Shown here: positions 24,523 through 33,108 of the stretch, piece by piece | Layout: every line of letters starts with the position of its first letter | How positions within the stretch are numbered: position 1 is the first letter of the stretch | Assembly (NCBI GenBank): GCA_033795365.1 | Contig: JARYGU010000014.1 | Span: 101,143 to 165,142 of the forward strand | Source: JARYGU01 sp033795365 | GTDB lineage: Bacteria > Pseudomonadota > Alphaproteobacteria > Rhizobiales > Rhizobiaceae | DNA: 64,000 nucleotides | Direction of reading: 5' to 3' | Made by a program: the position numbers and the translations under genes | Notes under the pieces: generated by a model | What the model saw: only the letters and a program-made list of their open reading frames with translations | What the model was told of the DNA's origin: nothing | The model's database searches: none

Positions 24523-25509
24523 ATGAGCATTTTCAGGTCGCTTCTGTCACGCCGCGCCTTTACGGCTCTGGCTGGCGCAGCCGTTTTGGCAACAATGAAC
24601 CCCGCCACGTCCCTCGCGCAGGACGTGACGATACCGATTATCGTGAAGGACACGACGTCCTTCTATTGGCAGATCGTGTTGGCCGGCGCCCGGCAGGCCG
24701 GCAAGGACCTCGGCGTGAACGTTCCGGAACTCGGCGCCCAGTCCGAGGCCGATATCAACGGCCAGATCAGCATCCTCGAGAATGCCGTCGCCGGAAGCCC
24801 GGCGGCCGTCGTGATTTCGCCGACGGAATTCAAGGCGCTCGGCAAACCCGTCGACGAGGCGGCGAAGTCCGTCCCGATCATCGGCATCGACTCGGCCGCC
24901 GATTCCAAGTCCTTCGTTTCGTTTCTGACGACCGACAACGTCCAGGGCGGCCGGATCGCGGCGGACGGTCTCGCCGCTGCCATCAAGGAGATGACGGGCA
25001 AAGAGGAAGGCGATATCGCGATCATCACCAGCCTTCCGGGTGTCGGCTCGCTCGATCAGCGTCGCGAAGGCTTCCTCGATCAGGTGAAAACCAAGTATCC
25101 GGGCCTCAAGGTGGTTGCCGACAGATATGCCGATGGTCAGGCGACGACCGGTCTCAACATGATGACCGATCTCATCACCGCCAACCCGAACCTCGTCGGC
25201 GTTTTTGCCTCGAACCTCATCATGGCGCAGGGCGTGGGACAGGCGATTGCCGAAAACAAGCTCGGCGACAAGATCAAGGTGATCGGCTTCGACAGCGACG
25301 ACAAGACGGTCGGCTTCCTCAAGGAGGGTGCCATCGCCGGCCTCGTCGTTCAGGACCCCTATCGCATGGGCTATGACGGGGTGAAGACCGCGCTTGCCGC
25401 CTCCAAGGGCGAAAAGGTGGAAACCAATGTCGATACCGGCGCCAATCTGGTGACCAAGGCCAATATGTCGGACCCGAAGATCGACGCGCTTCTGAATCCG
25501 AAGATCTGA
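24523..25509 (+). CDS. Ribose-type sugar ABC transporter, periplasmic binding protein
   Basis: 328 residues. Sec signal peptide: basic SLLSRRAFTAL, hydrophobic AGAAVLATMNPATS, cleavage near LAQD. The mature part is a type I (RbsB/PBP1) binding protein: QIVLAGARQAGKDLGVNV, DINGQISILENAVAGSPAAVVISP and the hinge-region VIGFDSDDKTVGFLKEGAI. ATG 24523 is the first of the signal peptide; the frame to 24436 is leader sequence. Heads a three-gene CUT2 transporter; substrate predicted to be the pentose or deoxyhexose used by the neighbouring enzymes. Confidence 0.92.
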   Translation: MSIFRSLLSRRAFTALAGAAVLATMNPATSLAQDVTIPIIVKDTTSFYWQIVLAGARQAGKDLGVNVPELGAQSEADINGQISILENAVAGSPAAVVISPTEFKALGKPVDEAAKSVPIIGIDSAADSKSFVSFLTTDNVQGGRIAADGLAAAIKEMTGKEEGDIAIITSLPGVGSLDQRREGFLDQVKTKYPGLKVVADRYADGQATTGLNMMTDLITANPNLVGVFASNLIMAQGVGQAIAENKLGDKIKVIGFDSDDKTVGFLKEGAIAGLVVQDPYRMGYDGVKTALAASKGEKVETNVDTGANLVTKANMSDPKIDALLNPKI

Positions 25510-25594
25510 GGATTGCGGAAGGCTTCCATCCTGTTCGTCCGCCCGGCCGTCTGCGCCGGGCGGACCTTCCCGCAAGCAGAGGAGGACCGTTGTC

Positions 25595-27157
25595 ATGAGC
25601 AGCTTCGAAGAGCTCGCCCATAGGCACGACGACGAGGCGAAACTGGCGGAATCCGACGCTGTGCCGCGAAGTGCGCCCATCCTCGAATTGCGGGGTCTGC
25701 AGAAGAAATACGGATTGGTCGAGGCGTTGAAGCCGACAACGGTCGCCTTTCTCTCGGGCGAGATCCATGCGATCGTCGGCGAGAACGGCGCGGGAAAATC
25801 GACCCTCATCAAGCTTCTGACCGGCGTCATCCGCCGTACAGCGGGCGAAATCTACTGGTGCGGACGTCCGGTCCAGCTTTCGACGCCGACCGAGGCGATT
25901 TCGCGAGGCATCAATGCGGTCCACCAGGAGGTGGTGCTCTGCCCGCATCTGAGTGTTGCCGCGAACATGTTCCTCGGCGACGAGATGGACCGTTACGGCC
26001 TGATGCGGCAGCGCTCCATGGTCAATGCGGCTCAGGCGGTTCTGGACGATCTCGGCTTTCACCTGCCGGCGGGGGCGCTCCTTTCCAGCCTGACGATCGG
26101 CCAGCAGCAGCTCGTCGCGACGGCACGGGCGGCGATGCGCGGTATCCGCTTCCTTATCTTCGACGAGCCGACGGCCTATCTCACCCGACAGGAATCGGCT
26201 CAGCTTTTCCGCCTGATCCGGCGCCTGAAGGAGCAGGGCGTCACGATCGTCTATATCAGCCACCGCATGGAGGAGGTCTTCGAGCTCGCCGATCGCGTCT
26301 CGGTGCTGCGCGACGGCACGCATGTCGGGACGCGGCTGATCGGCGAAACCGACGAAACGGAACTGATCGCCATGATGATCAACCGCTCGATCGAACAGAT
26401 CTATCACAAGGAAGAAATCCCTCTCGGCGAAACCATTCTGGAGACTCGGGGGCTGTCGGGTCCCGGCTTCGAAGATGTTTCGCTCTCGGTGCGCGCCGGG
26501 GAGATAGTCGGTCTCTACGGATTGATCGGTGCCGGACGCAGCGAATTCGCGCTTGGCCTTTATGGACGTCAGCCGGTATCGGCCGGCGAAATCTACTGGA
26601 ACGGCCGCAAGGTCGAGATCGGCAGCGAGCGGGCGGCAATGGACCTCGGCATCGCGCTCGCTCCGGAAAGCCGCCGGGATCAGGGCCTTTGCCTCAACCT
26701 GCCGATCGGGCTCAACATCAACCTTCCGGTGTTCAAGCGTCTGAGCAGCGGCCCGGTGATCGGCCGCCGGGAAGAGGCGGCCAATGCGGACCGCCAAATC
26801 CGCGATCTCAGCATCAAGACGCCGTCACGCCGGGTCCTTGCCTCCGCCATGTCGGGCGGAAACCAGCAGAAGATCGTCATCGGGAAATGGCTGAGCCATG
26901 GCGCGCGGCTCTTTATCTTCGACGAGCCGACGGTCGGCGTCGATGTCGGCACCAAGGCGGAGATCTACCGGCTCTTCGCCAAGCTGCTCAGGGAAGGGGC
27001 AGGCATCATCCTGATCTCATCCTATCTTCCGGAAGTCTATGAGCTTGCCGACCGGCTGCATGTCTTTCGCGCAGGCCGCCTGGTTGCCAGCCATGGCTTT
27101 CACGAGGCCACGCACGAGGTCGTGCTGGGCGAGGCGATCGCGTCCGAGAAAATTTAA
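25595..27157 (+). CDS. Sugar ABC transporter ATPase, two-domain RbsA/MglA type
   Basis: 520 residues, two fused ATPase domains. Domain 1: Walker A GENGAGKSTLIKLLTGV, signature-like LTIGQQQLVATARAA, Walker B FLIFDEPTAYL. Domain 2 has the degenerate Walker A GLIGAGRSEFALGLYG usual for this class, with signature MSGGNQQKIVIGKWLS and Walker B LFIFDEPTVGVDVG. Such ATPases energise CUT2 sugar importers. An unusual ~30-residue polar N-terminal extension precedes the first strand. The permease follows after 17 bases. Confidence 0.93.
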   Translation: MSSFEELAHRHDDEAKLAESDAVPRSAPILELRGLQKKYGLVEALKPTTVAFLSGEIHAIVGENGAGKSTLIKLLTGVIRRTAGEIYWCGRPVQLSTPTEAISRGINAVHQEVVLCPHLSVAANMFLGDEMDRYGLMRQRSMVNAAQAVLDDLGFHLPAGALLSSLTIGQQQLVATARAAMRGIRFLIFDEPTAYLTRQESAQLFRLIRRLKEQGVTIVYISHRMEEVFELADRVSVLRDGTHVGTRLIGETDETELIAMMINRSIEQIYHKEEIPLGETILETRGLSGPGFEDVSLSVRAGEIVGLYGLIGAGRSEFALGLYGRQPVSAGEIYWNGRKVEIGSERAAMDLGIALAPESRRDQGLCLNLPIGLNINLPVFKRLSSGPVIGRREEAANADRQIRDLSIKTPSRRVLASAMSGGNQQKIVIGKWLSHGARLFIFDEPTVGVDVGTKAEIYRLFAKLLREGAGIILISSYLPEVYELADRLHVFRAGRLVASHGFHEATHEVVLGEAIASEKI

Positions 27158-27174
27158 GGGAGAGGAAGAAGCAT

Positions 27175-28149
27175 ATGACCGCGACCCCCAGCGAAAGCGC
27201 CGCACCGGCCCCGCGCCGCGGAATGAACATCCTCTTCAGCCTGACGCTGATAGGGCTTCTTCTTTTCCTCTGGATCCTGCTCGGTTTCTGGACGGCCAGT
27301 TTCTGGACGCCGCTCAACATCAGCAATCTGCTGCGCCAGGGAGCGATGACCGCGATCCTCGCCGTGGGCCAGACATTCGTGATCATCACGGCCGGCATCG
27401 ACCTTTCGGTCGGGGCGATCGTCGGTTTCACGACGGTGATCATCGCCTGGCTGCTGCAGGCCGGCGTGCCGCTTTGGGCGGCCATTCTCATCACGCTCCT
27501 GATCGGCGTCGCCATCGGCCTGTTCCACGGCTTCGGCATCGTACGCATGGGGCTGCCGCCATTCATCATCACGCTCGCCACCTTGACGGCGTTGCGCGGT
27601 GTCGGATTGCTGATAACCAACGGTTCGACGATCTCGATCACCAATGAAGGATTCACCAATTTCGCGCGTGCCAATTTCCTCGGTATTCCGAGCCTTTTCT
27701 GGATGGTGATCGTCGTCGCCGTGCCGGCCTATGTCTTCCTTCATCTCAGCCGCTGGGGGCGCTATCTCTTCGCGGTCGGCTCCAATGCGGAAGCGGCGCG
27801 TCTCTCGGGCGTCAACGTCAACCGCACGATCTACATGGCCTATGTGCTTTCCTCCACCTGCGCCGCCTTCGTCGGCATCCTGCTTGCTTCCCGTATTGGC
27901 ATCGGAAACGCGACGCAGGCGGAAGGCTGGGAGTTGCAGGCGATCGCCTCCACTGTCATTGGCGGCACCAGCCTCTTCGGCGCTGTCGGGTCGGTCCATG
28001 GCCCCCTGATCGGCGCCTTCATTCTGGCGACGATCAACAACGGCGCTAATCTTCTGAACGTCAATTCGTTTTGGCAGCGCATCATTACCGGCCTGCTCAT
28101 CATCGTCATCGTCTATTTCGACCAGCTTCGCCGGCGCGGCAGTCGGTAA
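27175..28149 (+). CDS. Sugar ABC transporter permease, RbsC type
   Basis: 324 residues with eight to ten hydrophobic segments. CUT2 permease landmarks: VGQTFVIITAGIDLSVGAIVG (the conserved GIDLSVG), GFGIVRMGLPPFIITLATLTALRG and GGTSLFGAVGSVHGPLIGAF. Forms the inner-membrane channel with the two preceding gene products. A zinc alcohol dehydrogenase gene follows after 61 bases. Confidence 0.93.
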   Translation: MTATPSESAAPAPRRGMNILFSLTLIGLLLFLWILLGFWTASFWTPLNISNLLRQGAMTAILAVGQTFVIITAGIDLSVGAIVGFTTVIIAWLLQAGVPLWAAILITLLIGVAIGLFHGFGIVRMGLPPFIITLATLTALRGVGLLITNGSTISITNEGFTNFARANFLGIPSLFWMVIVVAVPAYVFLHLSRWGRYLFAVGSNAEAARLSGVNVNRTIYMAYVLSSTCAAFVGILLASRIGIGNATQAEGWELQAIASTVIGGTSLFGAVGSVHGPLIGAFILATINNGANLLNVNSFWQRIITGLLIIVIVYFDQLRRRGSR

Positions 28150-28210
28150 GCACCGAGCGCCCGGTCAACGAGAAGCGCGAGGCAGCCTCGCGAAATGAAA
28201 GTGCACAGTC

Positions 28211-29230
28211 ATGAAAGCGGTTATCTGTACCGAACCCGGGCGGCTCCAACTGGCGGAAAAGGCCGCACCGGCGTCCACGCCGGAAGGCTGGGTAAGGCTC
28301 GCGGTAAGCCATGTCGGCATCTGCGGCACCGATTATCATATCTTCGAGGGCAAGCATCCCTACCTCGAATATCCCCGGATCATGGGTCATGAAATCTCCG
28401 CGACGGTGCTCGAGGCGCCTGCCGGAAGCGGCTTCGCCGCCGGCGCTCCGGTCATCGTCAACCCCTATATTTCCTGCGGCACCTGCATTGCCTGCCGGCA
28501 GGGAAAGCCGAACTGCTGCACCGCGATTCGCGTTCTCGGCGTTCATACGGACGGTGCATTCTGCGAGGAGATCGCGATGCCTGCCGGCAATCTCTATTCC
28601 GCCGAAGGCCTTTCCCTCGAGGCGGCGGCGACCGTCGAATTTCTGGCGATCGGCGCCCATGCGGTGCGCCGCTCGCTCGCCGGTCGGGGTGCGCGGGCGC
28701 TGGTGATCGGCGCAGGCCCCATAGGGCTCGGCACGGCGATCTTTTCCCGGATCGCCGGGCACGAGGTGACCTTGCTCGACAGCTCCGAAGAGCGGCTGGC
28801 GATGGCCCGCGACCGCCTCGGCTTCGACAGGGGCATCGTCGCGGATTCGGATACGGCGGCGGCGGTCGCGGCCGCAACCGCCGGCGACGGCTTTGATGCC
28901 GTCTTCGATGCGACGGGGTATGCCAAATCGATGGAGACGGCTTTTTCCTACGTCGCCCATGGCGGCACTTTGGTTCTGGTCAGTGTGGTGAAGGAGGAGA
29001 TCCGCTTCTCCGATCCGGAATTCCACAAGCGCGAGATGATGCTGGTCGGCAGCCGGAATGCGACACGGCCGGATTTCGAGCATGTCGCGAGATCGATACG
29101 GGATGGTCTGGTTCCGGTGGAAGCGCTCGTCACGCACCGCACCGTGCTGGAGCAGGTCCCGGCTGATCTCGCCCGCTGGGCGACGCAAAAATCGGGTCTG
29201 ATCAAGGCGATCGTAAAGATCGGAGCGTAG
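28211..29230 (+). CDS. Zinc-dependent alcohol/polyol dehydrogenase
   Basis: 339 residues, medium-chain dehydrogenase. Catalytic zinc ligands in HVGICGTDYHIFEGKHP and MGHE; structural zinc cysteines in SCGTCIACRQGKPNC; NAD-binding loop VIGAGPIGLGTAIF. Resembles L-galactonate 5-dehydrogenase/sorbitol-type enzymes rather than ethanol dehydrogenases. With the aldose dehydrogenase and the tagaturonate-reductase-like gene it could form an oxidation–epimerisation–reduction series on an aldonate, as in E. coli L-galactonate use; this is inference. Last gene of the sugar operon. Confidence 0.85.
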   Translation: MKAVICTEPGRLQLAEKAAPASTPEGWVRLAVSHVGICGTDYHIFEGKHPYLEYPRIMGHEISATVLEAPAGSGFAAGAPVIVNPYISCGTCIACRQGKPNCCTAIRVLGVHTDGAFCEEIAMPAGNLYSAEGLSLEAAATVEFLAIGAHAVRRSLAGRGARALVIGAGPIGLGTAIFSRIAGHEVTLLDSSEERLAMARDRLGFDRGIVADSDTAAAVAAATAGDGFDAVFDATGYAKSMETAFSYVAHGGTLVLVSVVKEEIRFSDPEFHKREMMLVGSRNATRPDFEHVARSIRDGLVPVEALVTHRTVLEQVPADLARWATQKSGLIKAIVKIGA

Positions 29231-29385
29231 TTGGCCTCTCAAATTCGGCGGGTTGGAACCGAATGGCATGCCGCTTCGTTGTTGCTCTGCAGCGAAAAGG
29301 TGGTAGTCTCTTCGCAATTGCGTAAAGCAAGTCATAAAGCACAAGCGCGGCCGATGACGTTGCCGGTCGCAGCGGGAAGCTTCGG

Positions 29386-30669
29386 ATGTATTATCAACTT
29401 TATGAACTGAACCATGCCATGATGGCGCCCTGGCGCGCCGTTGCGGATCAGATGCGGCTGTCCTTCCGCAACCCCCTCAACCCGATTTCGCACACTTATT
29501 TCGGGCGCGCGATGGCCGCGGGTCTCGAGGTGCTGGAACGCACGACGCGACGCTATGCCAAACCGGAGTTCGGGCTTTCCGAAACGCTGGTCGACGGCAG
29601 GACCGTGTCGGTCCACGAAAAGATCGTCTGGAAGCAGCCGTTCTGCAATCTCATTCATTTCCAGCGTGTTCTGCCGCCGGGCCACAGGCCGGACCCGAAG
29701 ATTCTCCTCGTCGCTCCGATGTCGGGGCACTATGCGACGCTGTTGCGCGGAACCGTCGAGACCCTTCTGCCGAAGGCGGAGGTCTATATCACCGACTGGG
29801 TTGATGCCCGCATGGTTCCGCTTTCGGACGGCGGCTTCGATCTAGATGATTTCATCGACTATGTCATCCAGATGCTGCATGAGCTTGGCCCCGACACCCA
29901 CGTCGTCGCCGTCTGTCAGCCCTCCGTTCCGGTGCTTGCCGCCGTGGCGCTGATGGAAGAGGACGGCGATCCGCTCGCGCCCTCGTCGATGACGCTGATG
30001 GGCGGACCGATCGATACCCGCGCCAACCCCACCGCCGTGAACAAGCTTGCCGAGGACCGGCCGATCGAGTGGTTCCGCGACAATGTCATCATGCCGGTGC
30101 CGTGGCCGCAGCCGGGCTTCATGCGCATGGTCTATCCGGGCTTCCTGCAGTTGTCCGGGTTCATGTCGATGAATCTCGACCGCCACCTGATCGCGCACAG
30201 GGAGTTCTTCGAACATCTCGTGAAGAACGATGGCGATGCCGCGGAGAAGCACCGCGACTTCTACGACGAATATCTCGCGGTCATGGACATGACCGCCGAA
30301 TTCTATCTCCAGACCGTGGAGACCGTCTTCATGCGCCACGATCTGCCGAAGGGCGAGATGATGCATCGCGGACGCCCCGTCGACACGAGCGCCATCCGCA
30401 ACGTGGCGCTCTTGACGGTGGAGGGCGAGAACGACGACATCTCCGGCGTCGGGCAGACCAAGGCCGCACAGACGATCTGTTCGAACATACCCGACGGCAT
30501 GCGCATGCATTACATGCAGCCGGATGTCGGGCATTACGGCGTTTTCAACGGCTCGCGCTTCCGCAAGGAGATTGCGCCGCGCATCCTTGGCTTCATCGAA
30601 AAGCACGGAAAGGCGGCAAGACCCATCCCGCGCGTCATCAAAGGCGGCAAATCGGCGGGAAATGGCTGA
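29386..30669 (+). CDS. phaZ: Intracellular poly(3-hydroxybutyrate) depolymerase
   Basis: 427 residues. Degrades stored PHB granules to 3-hydroxybutyrate oligomers or monomer. The intracellular-depolymerase nucleophile box VAVCQPSVPVLA has Cys in place of Ser, as in Ralstonia PhaZ1; the acid is likely Asp in VEGENDDISG, and the base His in DVGHYGVFNG. No signal peptide, consistent with a cytoplasmic enzyme. The promoter must lie in the 155-base gap after the alcohol dehydrogenase, where I see no clear terminator. Confidence 0.95.
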   Translation: MYYQLYELNHAMMAPWRAVADQMRLSFRNPLNPISHTYFGRAMAAGLEVLERTTRRYAKPEFGLSETLVDGRTVSVHEKIVWKQPFCNLIHFQRVLPPGHRPDPKILLVAPMSGHYATLLRGTVETLLPKAEVYITDWVDARMVPLSDGGFDLDDFIDYVIQMLHELGPDTHVVAVCQPSVPVLAAVALMEEDGDPLAPSSMTLMGGPIDTRANPTAVNKLAEDRPIEWFRDNVIMPVPWPQPGFMRMVYPGFLQLSGFMSMNLDRHLIAHREFFEHLVKNDGDAAEKHRDFYDEYLAVMDMTAEFYLQTVETVFMRHDLPKGEMMHRGRPVDTSAIRNVALLTVEGENDDISGVGQTKAAQTICSNIPDGMRMHYMQPDVGHYGVFNGSRFRKEIAPRILGFIEKHGKAARPIPRVIKGGKSAGNG

Positions 30670-30796
30670 TTTTAGGGTCTCATTTCAGGCGCTTGTCCGA
30701 TTTTCCCGGAGATTCTCTTGAAGCATGATGCAGGCCTGCCCACATCGAAAACAAGGGCGCCACTGTGGTTGCCCGACGAATGTGAGGAAGGTTGCA

Positions 30797-31228
30797 ATGA
30801 ATCAATCAGCCCTGATACGTCCGGACTGGACTCCGGCGACCATTGCCTTGATGGTGCTCGGCTTCGTGGTTTTCTGGCCGCTCGGTCTCGCCATGTTGGC
30901 CTACATTATGTTTGGCGATCGCCTGAAATCCTTCAAGAAGGACGTCAATGAAGCGACGGACGGCTTCTTCGCCTCCTGCCGTCGCGGCGGCAGATCCTAT
31001 CGCCGTCCCGGTTTCGGCACCGGAAACACCGCTTTCGATGAATGGCGCGATGCGGAACTGTCACGGCTTGAGGAAGAGCGCCGCAAGCTCGACGAGATGC
31101 GTGCCGAGTTCGATTCCTATGTCCGCGAGCTGCGCAAGGCGAAGGACCAGGAAGAATTCGACCGCTTCATGCGCGAGCGCAAATCCGGCGGCGGCTCCGG
31201 CTCGGTTCCCGGTTACCCGGCTGCCTGA
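30797..31228 (+). CDS. DUF2852-family membrane protein
   Basis: 143 residues. One strong membrane segment (about 15–40, IALMVLGFVVFWPLGLAMLAYIMFG) followed by a short Arg/Gly stretch and a long charged coiled-coil region (LSRLEEERRKLDEMRAEF through VRELRKAKDQEEF). The DUF2852 family is widespread in Rhizobiales; function unknown. ATG 30797 gives the family N-terminus (MNQSALIRPDWTPATIALM); the frame upstream to 30725 is not supported. A strong terminator follows. Confidence 0.85.
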   Translation: MNQSALIRPDWTPATIALMVLGFVVFWPLGLAMLAYIMFGDRLKSFKKDVNEATDGFFASCRRGGRSYRRPGFGTGNTAFDEWRDAELSRLEEERRKLDEMRAEFDSYVRELRKAKDQEEFDRFMRERKSGGGSGSVPGYPAA

Positions 31229-31253
31229 CAGGCCTTACGGATGGATTTCGTGG

Positions 31254-31284
31254 ACCGGCGCCTTTTCGGGCGCCGGTTTTGTTT
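31254..31284 (+). terminator. Intrinsic terminator after the DUF2852 gene
   Basis: A perfect 9-bp stem ACCGGCGCC/GGCGCCGGT (31254–31262, 31269–31277; loop TTTTCG) runs into TTTTGTTTGTT. Placed 25 bases after the stop codon and 40 before the next gene. Confidence 0.9.
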
Positions 31285-31319
31285 GTTCCAGTCCGCATCG
31301 AATCGGATAGAAAGGCATC

Positions 31320-32081
31320 ATGTTTTCCTCTTTCAGGAAGCCGCGCCGTGCCCTGAAGGCGCCTCCGCCGCCCGAAACGCGGTATCTGGAGGTGAACGGT
31401 CGTACTTTGCCTTTGACGATCCGCCGCCATGCGCAGGCGACGCGGTTGACGCTCCGCATAGAGCCGGGCGGCCGTGCCCTGAAGATGACTGTGCCGGCCG
31501 GTCTGCACGAGCGGGAGATTCGCGACTTTCTCGATCGGCATCAGGGCTGGCTCATGACCAGGCTGGCGCGCTTTTCCTCCGACGGCGCGCTTTCGGACGG
31601 CAATCATATTTTCCTGCGCGGCGTCGCTCATCGCATCCAGGCGACGGGCAGATTGCGCGGGCTCACCGAAGCGGCCGTCGAGGATGGCGAGGCGATCCTG
31701 CGTGTCAGCGGGCTCGACGAACACCTGCCGCGCCGCATTTCGGACTTCCTGAAGAAGGAGGCGCGGCGCGATCTGGAAGCCCTGGTCCATTCGCATGCGG
31801 GAAAAATCGGGAAAAAGGTCAAGTCACTGACGCTGCGCGACACCCGCAGCCGCTGGGGCTCCTGCTCGTCGGACGGAGCGCTGAGCTTCTCCTGGCGCAT
31901 CGCCATGGCCCCGCCCCACGTGATAGATTATCTTGCCGCCCATGAGGTCGCGCATCTGCGGGAAATGAACCACAGCCCGGCTTTCTGGGCGTTATGCGCA
32001 GAACTCTGTCCGCGCACGGACGAGGCGAAGCGCTGGCTGAAGCGCAACGGGACCATGCTTCATGCGATCGATTTCGAATGA
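31320..32081 (+). CDS. YgjP/WLM-like zinc metallopeptidase (DUF45)
   Basis: 253 residues. The metallopeptidase core is clear: LTLRDTRSRWGSCSSDGALS, then HEVAHLREMNHSPAFW with HExxH and the third His ligand. The N-terminal half (RRHAQATRLTLRIEPGGRAL) is the typical YgjP beta domain. Biological substrate unknown; family members are sometimes annotated as the M48-related UPF0758/YgjP type. It converges with the Pmp3 gene, three bases apart. Confidence 0.9.
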   Translation: MFSSFRKPRRALKAPPPPETRYLEVNGRTLPLTIRRHAQATRLTLRIEPGGRALKMTVPAGLHEREIRDFLDRHQGWLMTRLARFSSDGALSDGNHIFLRGVAHRIQATGRLRGLTEAAVEDGEAILRVSGLDEHLPRRISDFLKKEARRDLEALVHSHAGKIGKKVKSLTLRDTRSRWGSCSSDGALSFSWRIAMAPPHVIDYLAAHEVAHLREMNHSPAFWALCAELCPRTDEAKRWLKRNGTMLHAIDFE

Positions 32082-32084
32082 CCG

Positions 32085-32282
32085 TCAGAGACGCCGATCG
32101 CCGAGAGCATCGCGGATTTTCTGGTCGGTCTTGTATTGGCTGAGCGCATAGACCGCCCAGATCGCGGCCGGAAGCCAGCCGATCAGCGTTATCTGCAGGA
32201 TCAGGCATATGATCCCGGCAATCGGTCTTCCGATCGTGAAGAACAGCAGGAACGGCAGAACGATGGCTATGATGAGACGCAT
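32085..32282 (-). CDS. Pmp3/YqaE-family small membrane protein
   Basis: 65 residues, two membrane helices: LIIAIVLPFLLFFTIG and IICLILQITLIGWLPAAIWA, followed by a charged tail (YKTDQKIRDALGD). Pmp3 proteins are small hydrophobic peptides linked to membrane potential and salt stress. The frame is open to 32423, but ATG 32282 gives the conserved N-terminus and correct length. Confidence 0.9.
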   Translation of the reverse strand: MRLIIAIVLPFLLFFTIGRPIAGIICLILQITLIGWLPAAIWAVYALSQYKTDQKIRDALGDRRL

Positions 32283-32437
32283 ATGTTGCTCCGGATAAGG
32301 GGATTGCGTTTCATATGGCGTCCATGCGCCGGACTGCAAGGGATGCCGGACAGCGGGATCGCCGAAGGGTCGGAATAGGGAAGCTGCGTGGCGTCTTTCG
32401 GCTCGACTCGCGCGCCGATTCATGCGAGGTCCGTGAC

Positions 32438-33106
32438 ATGAAAACCGATATCAAGATCTGCGGGTTGAAGACCGAGGAAGCGGCTCTCGGCGCGGTCGCG
32501 CTGGGGGCGACGCATACGGGCTTCATCTTCTTTGCGAAAAGTCCGCGCAATATAGAGCCCGCCGATGCAGGTGCGCTCGCCGATCTTGTCCGCGGCCGTG
32601 CGAAGATCGTCGCCGTGACCGTCGATGCACATAACGATGACCTCGATGAGATCGTCGAGCTGCTTTCCCCCGACATCCTGCAGCTTCATGGCAGCGAAAG
32701 CCCGGAGCGGGTGCTGAATGTCAAGGCGGTCTACGGATTGCCGGTCATGAAGGCGCTCCCGATCCGGGAGGCGGGAGATATCGAGAAGATCGGACCCTAT
32801 ATCGGAATAGCCGACCGGTTCCTCTTCGATGCCAAGCCGCCGGCGGGATCGGATCTGCCCGGGGGCAACGGGGTTTCTTTCGACTGGCGGCTCATGCATC
32901 TGCTTGACGACGGAGTCGATTACATGCTTTCCGGTGGCCTGAACAAGGACAATATCGGCGAGGCATTGCGGATCACGCAGGCGCCGGGGATCGATGTCTC
33001 CTCCGGCGTGGAAAGCGCACCCGGCGTCAAGGACATCGCCCGAATGGAAGCGTTTTTCGACGCGGTGCGGCAGGCGATCGCCGAACCGGCGGTCTCAAGG
33101 AGTTAG
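32438..33106 (+). CDS. trpF: Phosphoribosylanthranilate isomerase
   Basis: 222 residues. Third step of the chorismate-to-tryptophan branch. Conserved N-terminal IKICGLKTEEA (catalytic Cys), VAVTVDAHNDDL, LQLHGSESPERV, catalytic Asp in FLFDAKPP and the phosphate-binding YMLSGGLNKDNI, then GIDVSSGVESAPGVKD. ATG 32438 has GAGG upstream; the frame to 32315 is not supported. First gene of the trpFBA–accD–folC operon. Confidence 0.96.
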   Translation: MKTDIKICGLKTEEAALGAVALGATHTGFIFFAKSPRNIEPADAGALADLVRGRAKIVAVTVDAHNDDLDEIVELLSPDILQLHGSESPERVLNVKAVYGLPVMKALPIREAGDIEKIGPYIGIADRFLFDAKPPAGSDLPGGNGVSFDWRLMHLLDDGVDYMLSGGLNKDNIGEALRITQAPGIDVSSGVESAPGVKDIARMEAFFDAVRQAIAEPAVSRS

Positions 33107-33108
33107 AA

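Noticed and set aside
31912..31927. CACGTG core in the YgjP-like gene as parS
   Set aside because: Flanking bases do not match the consensus on either side.
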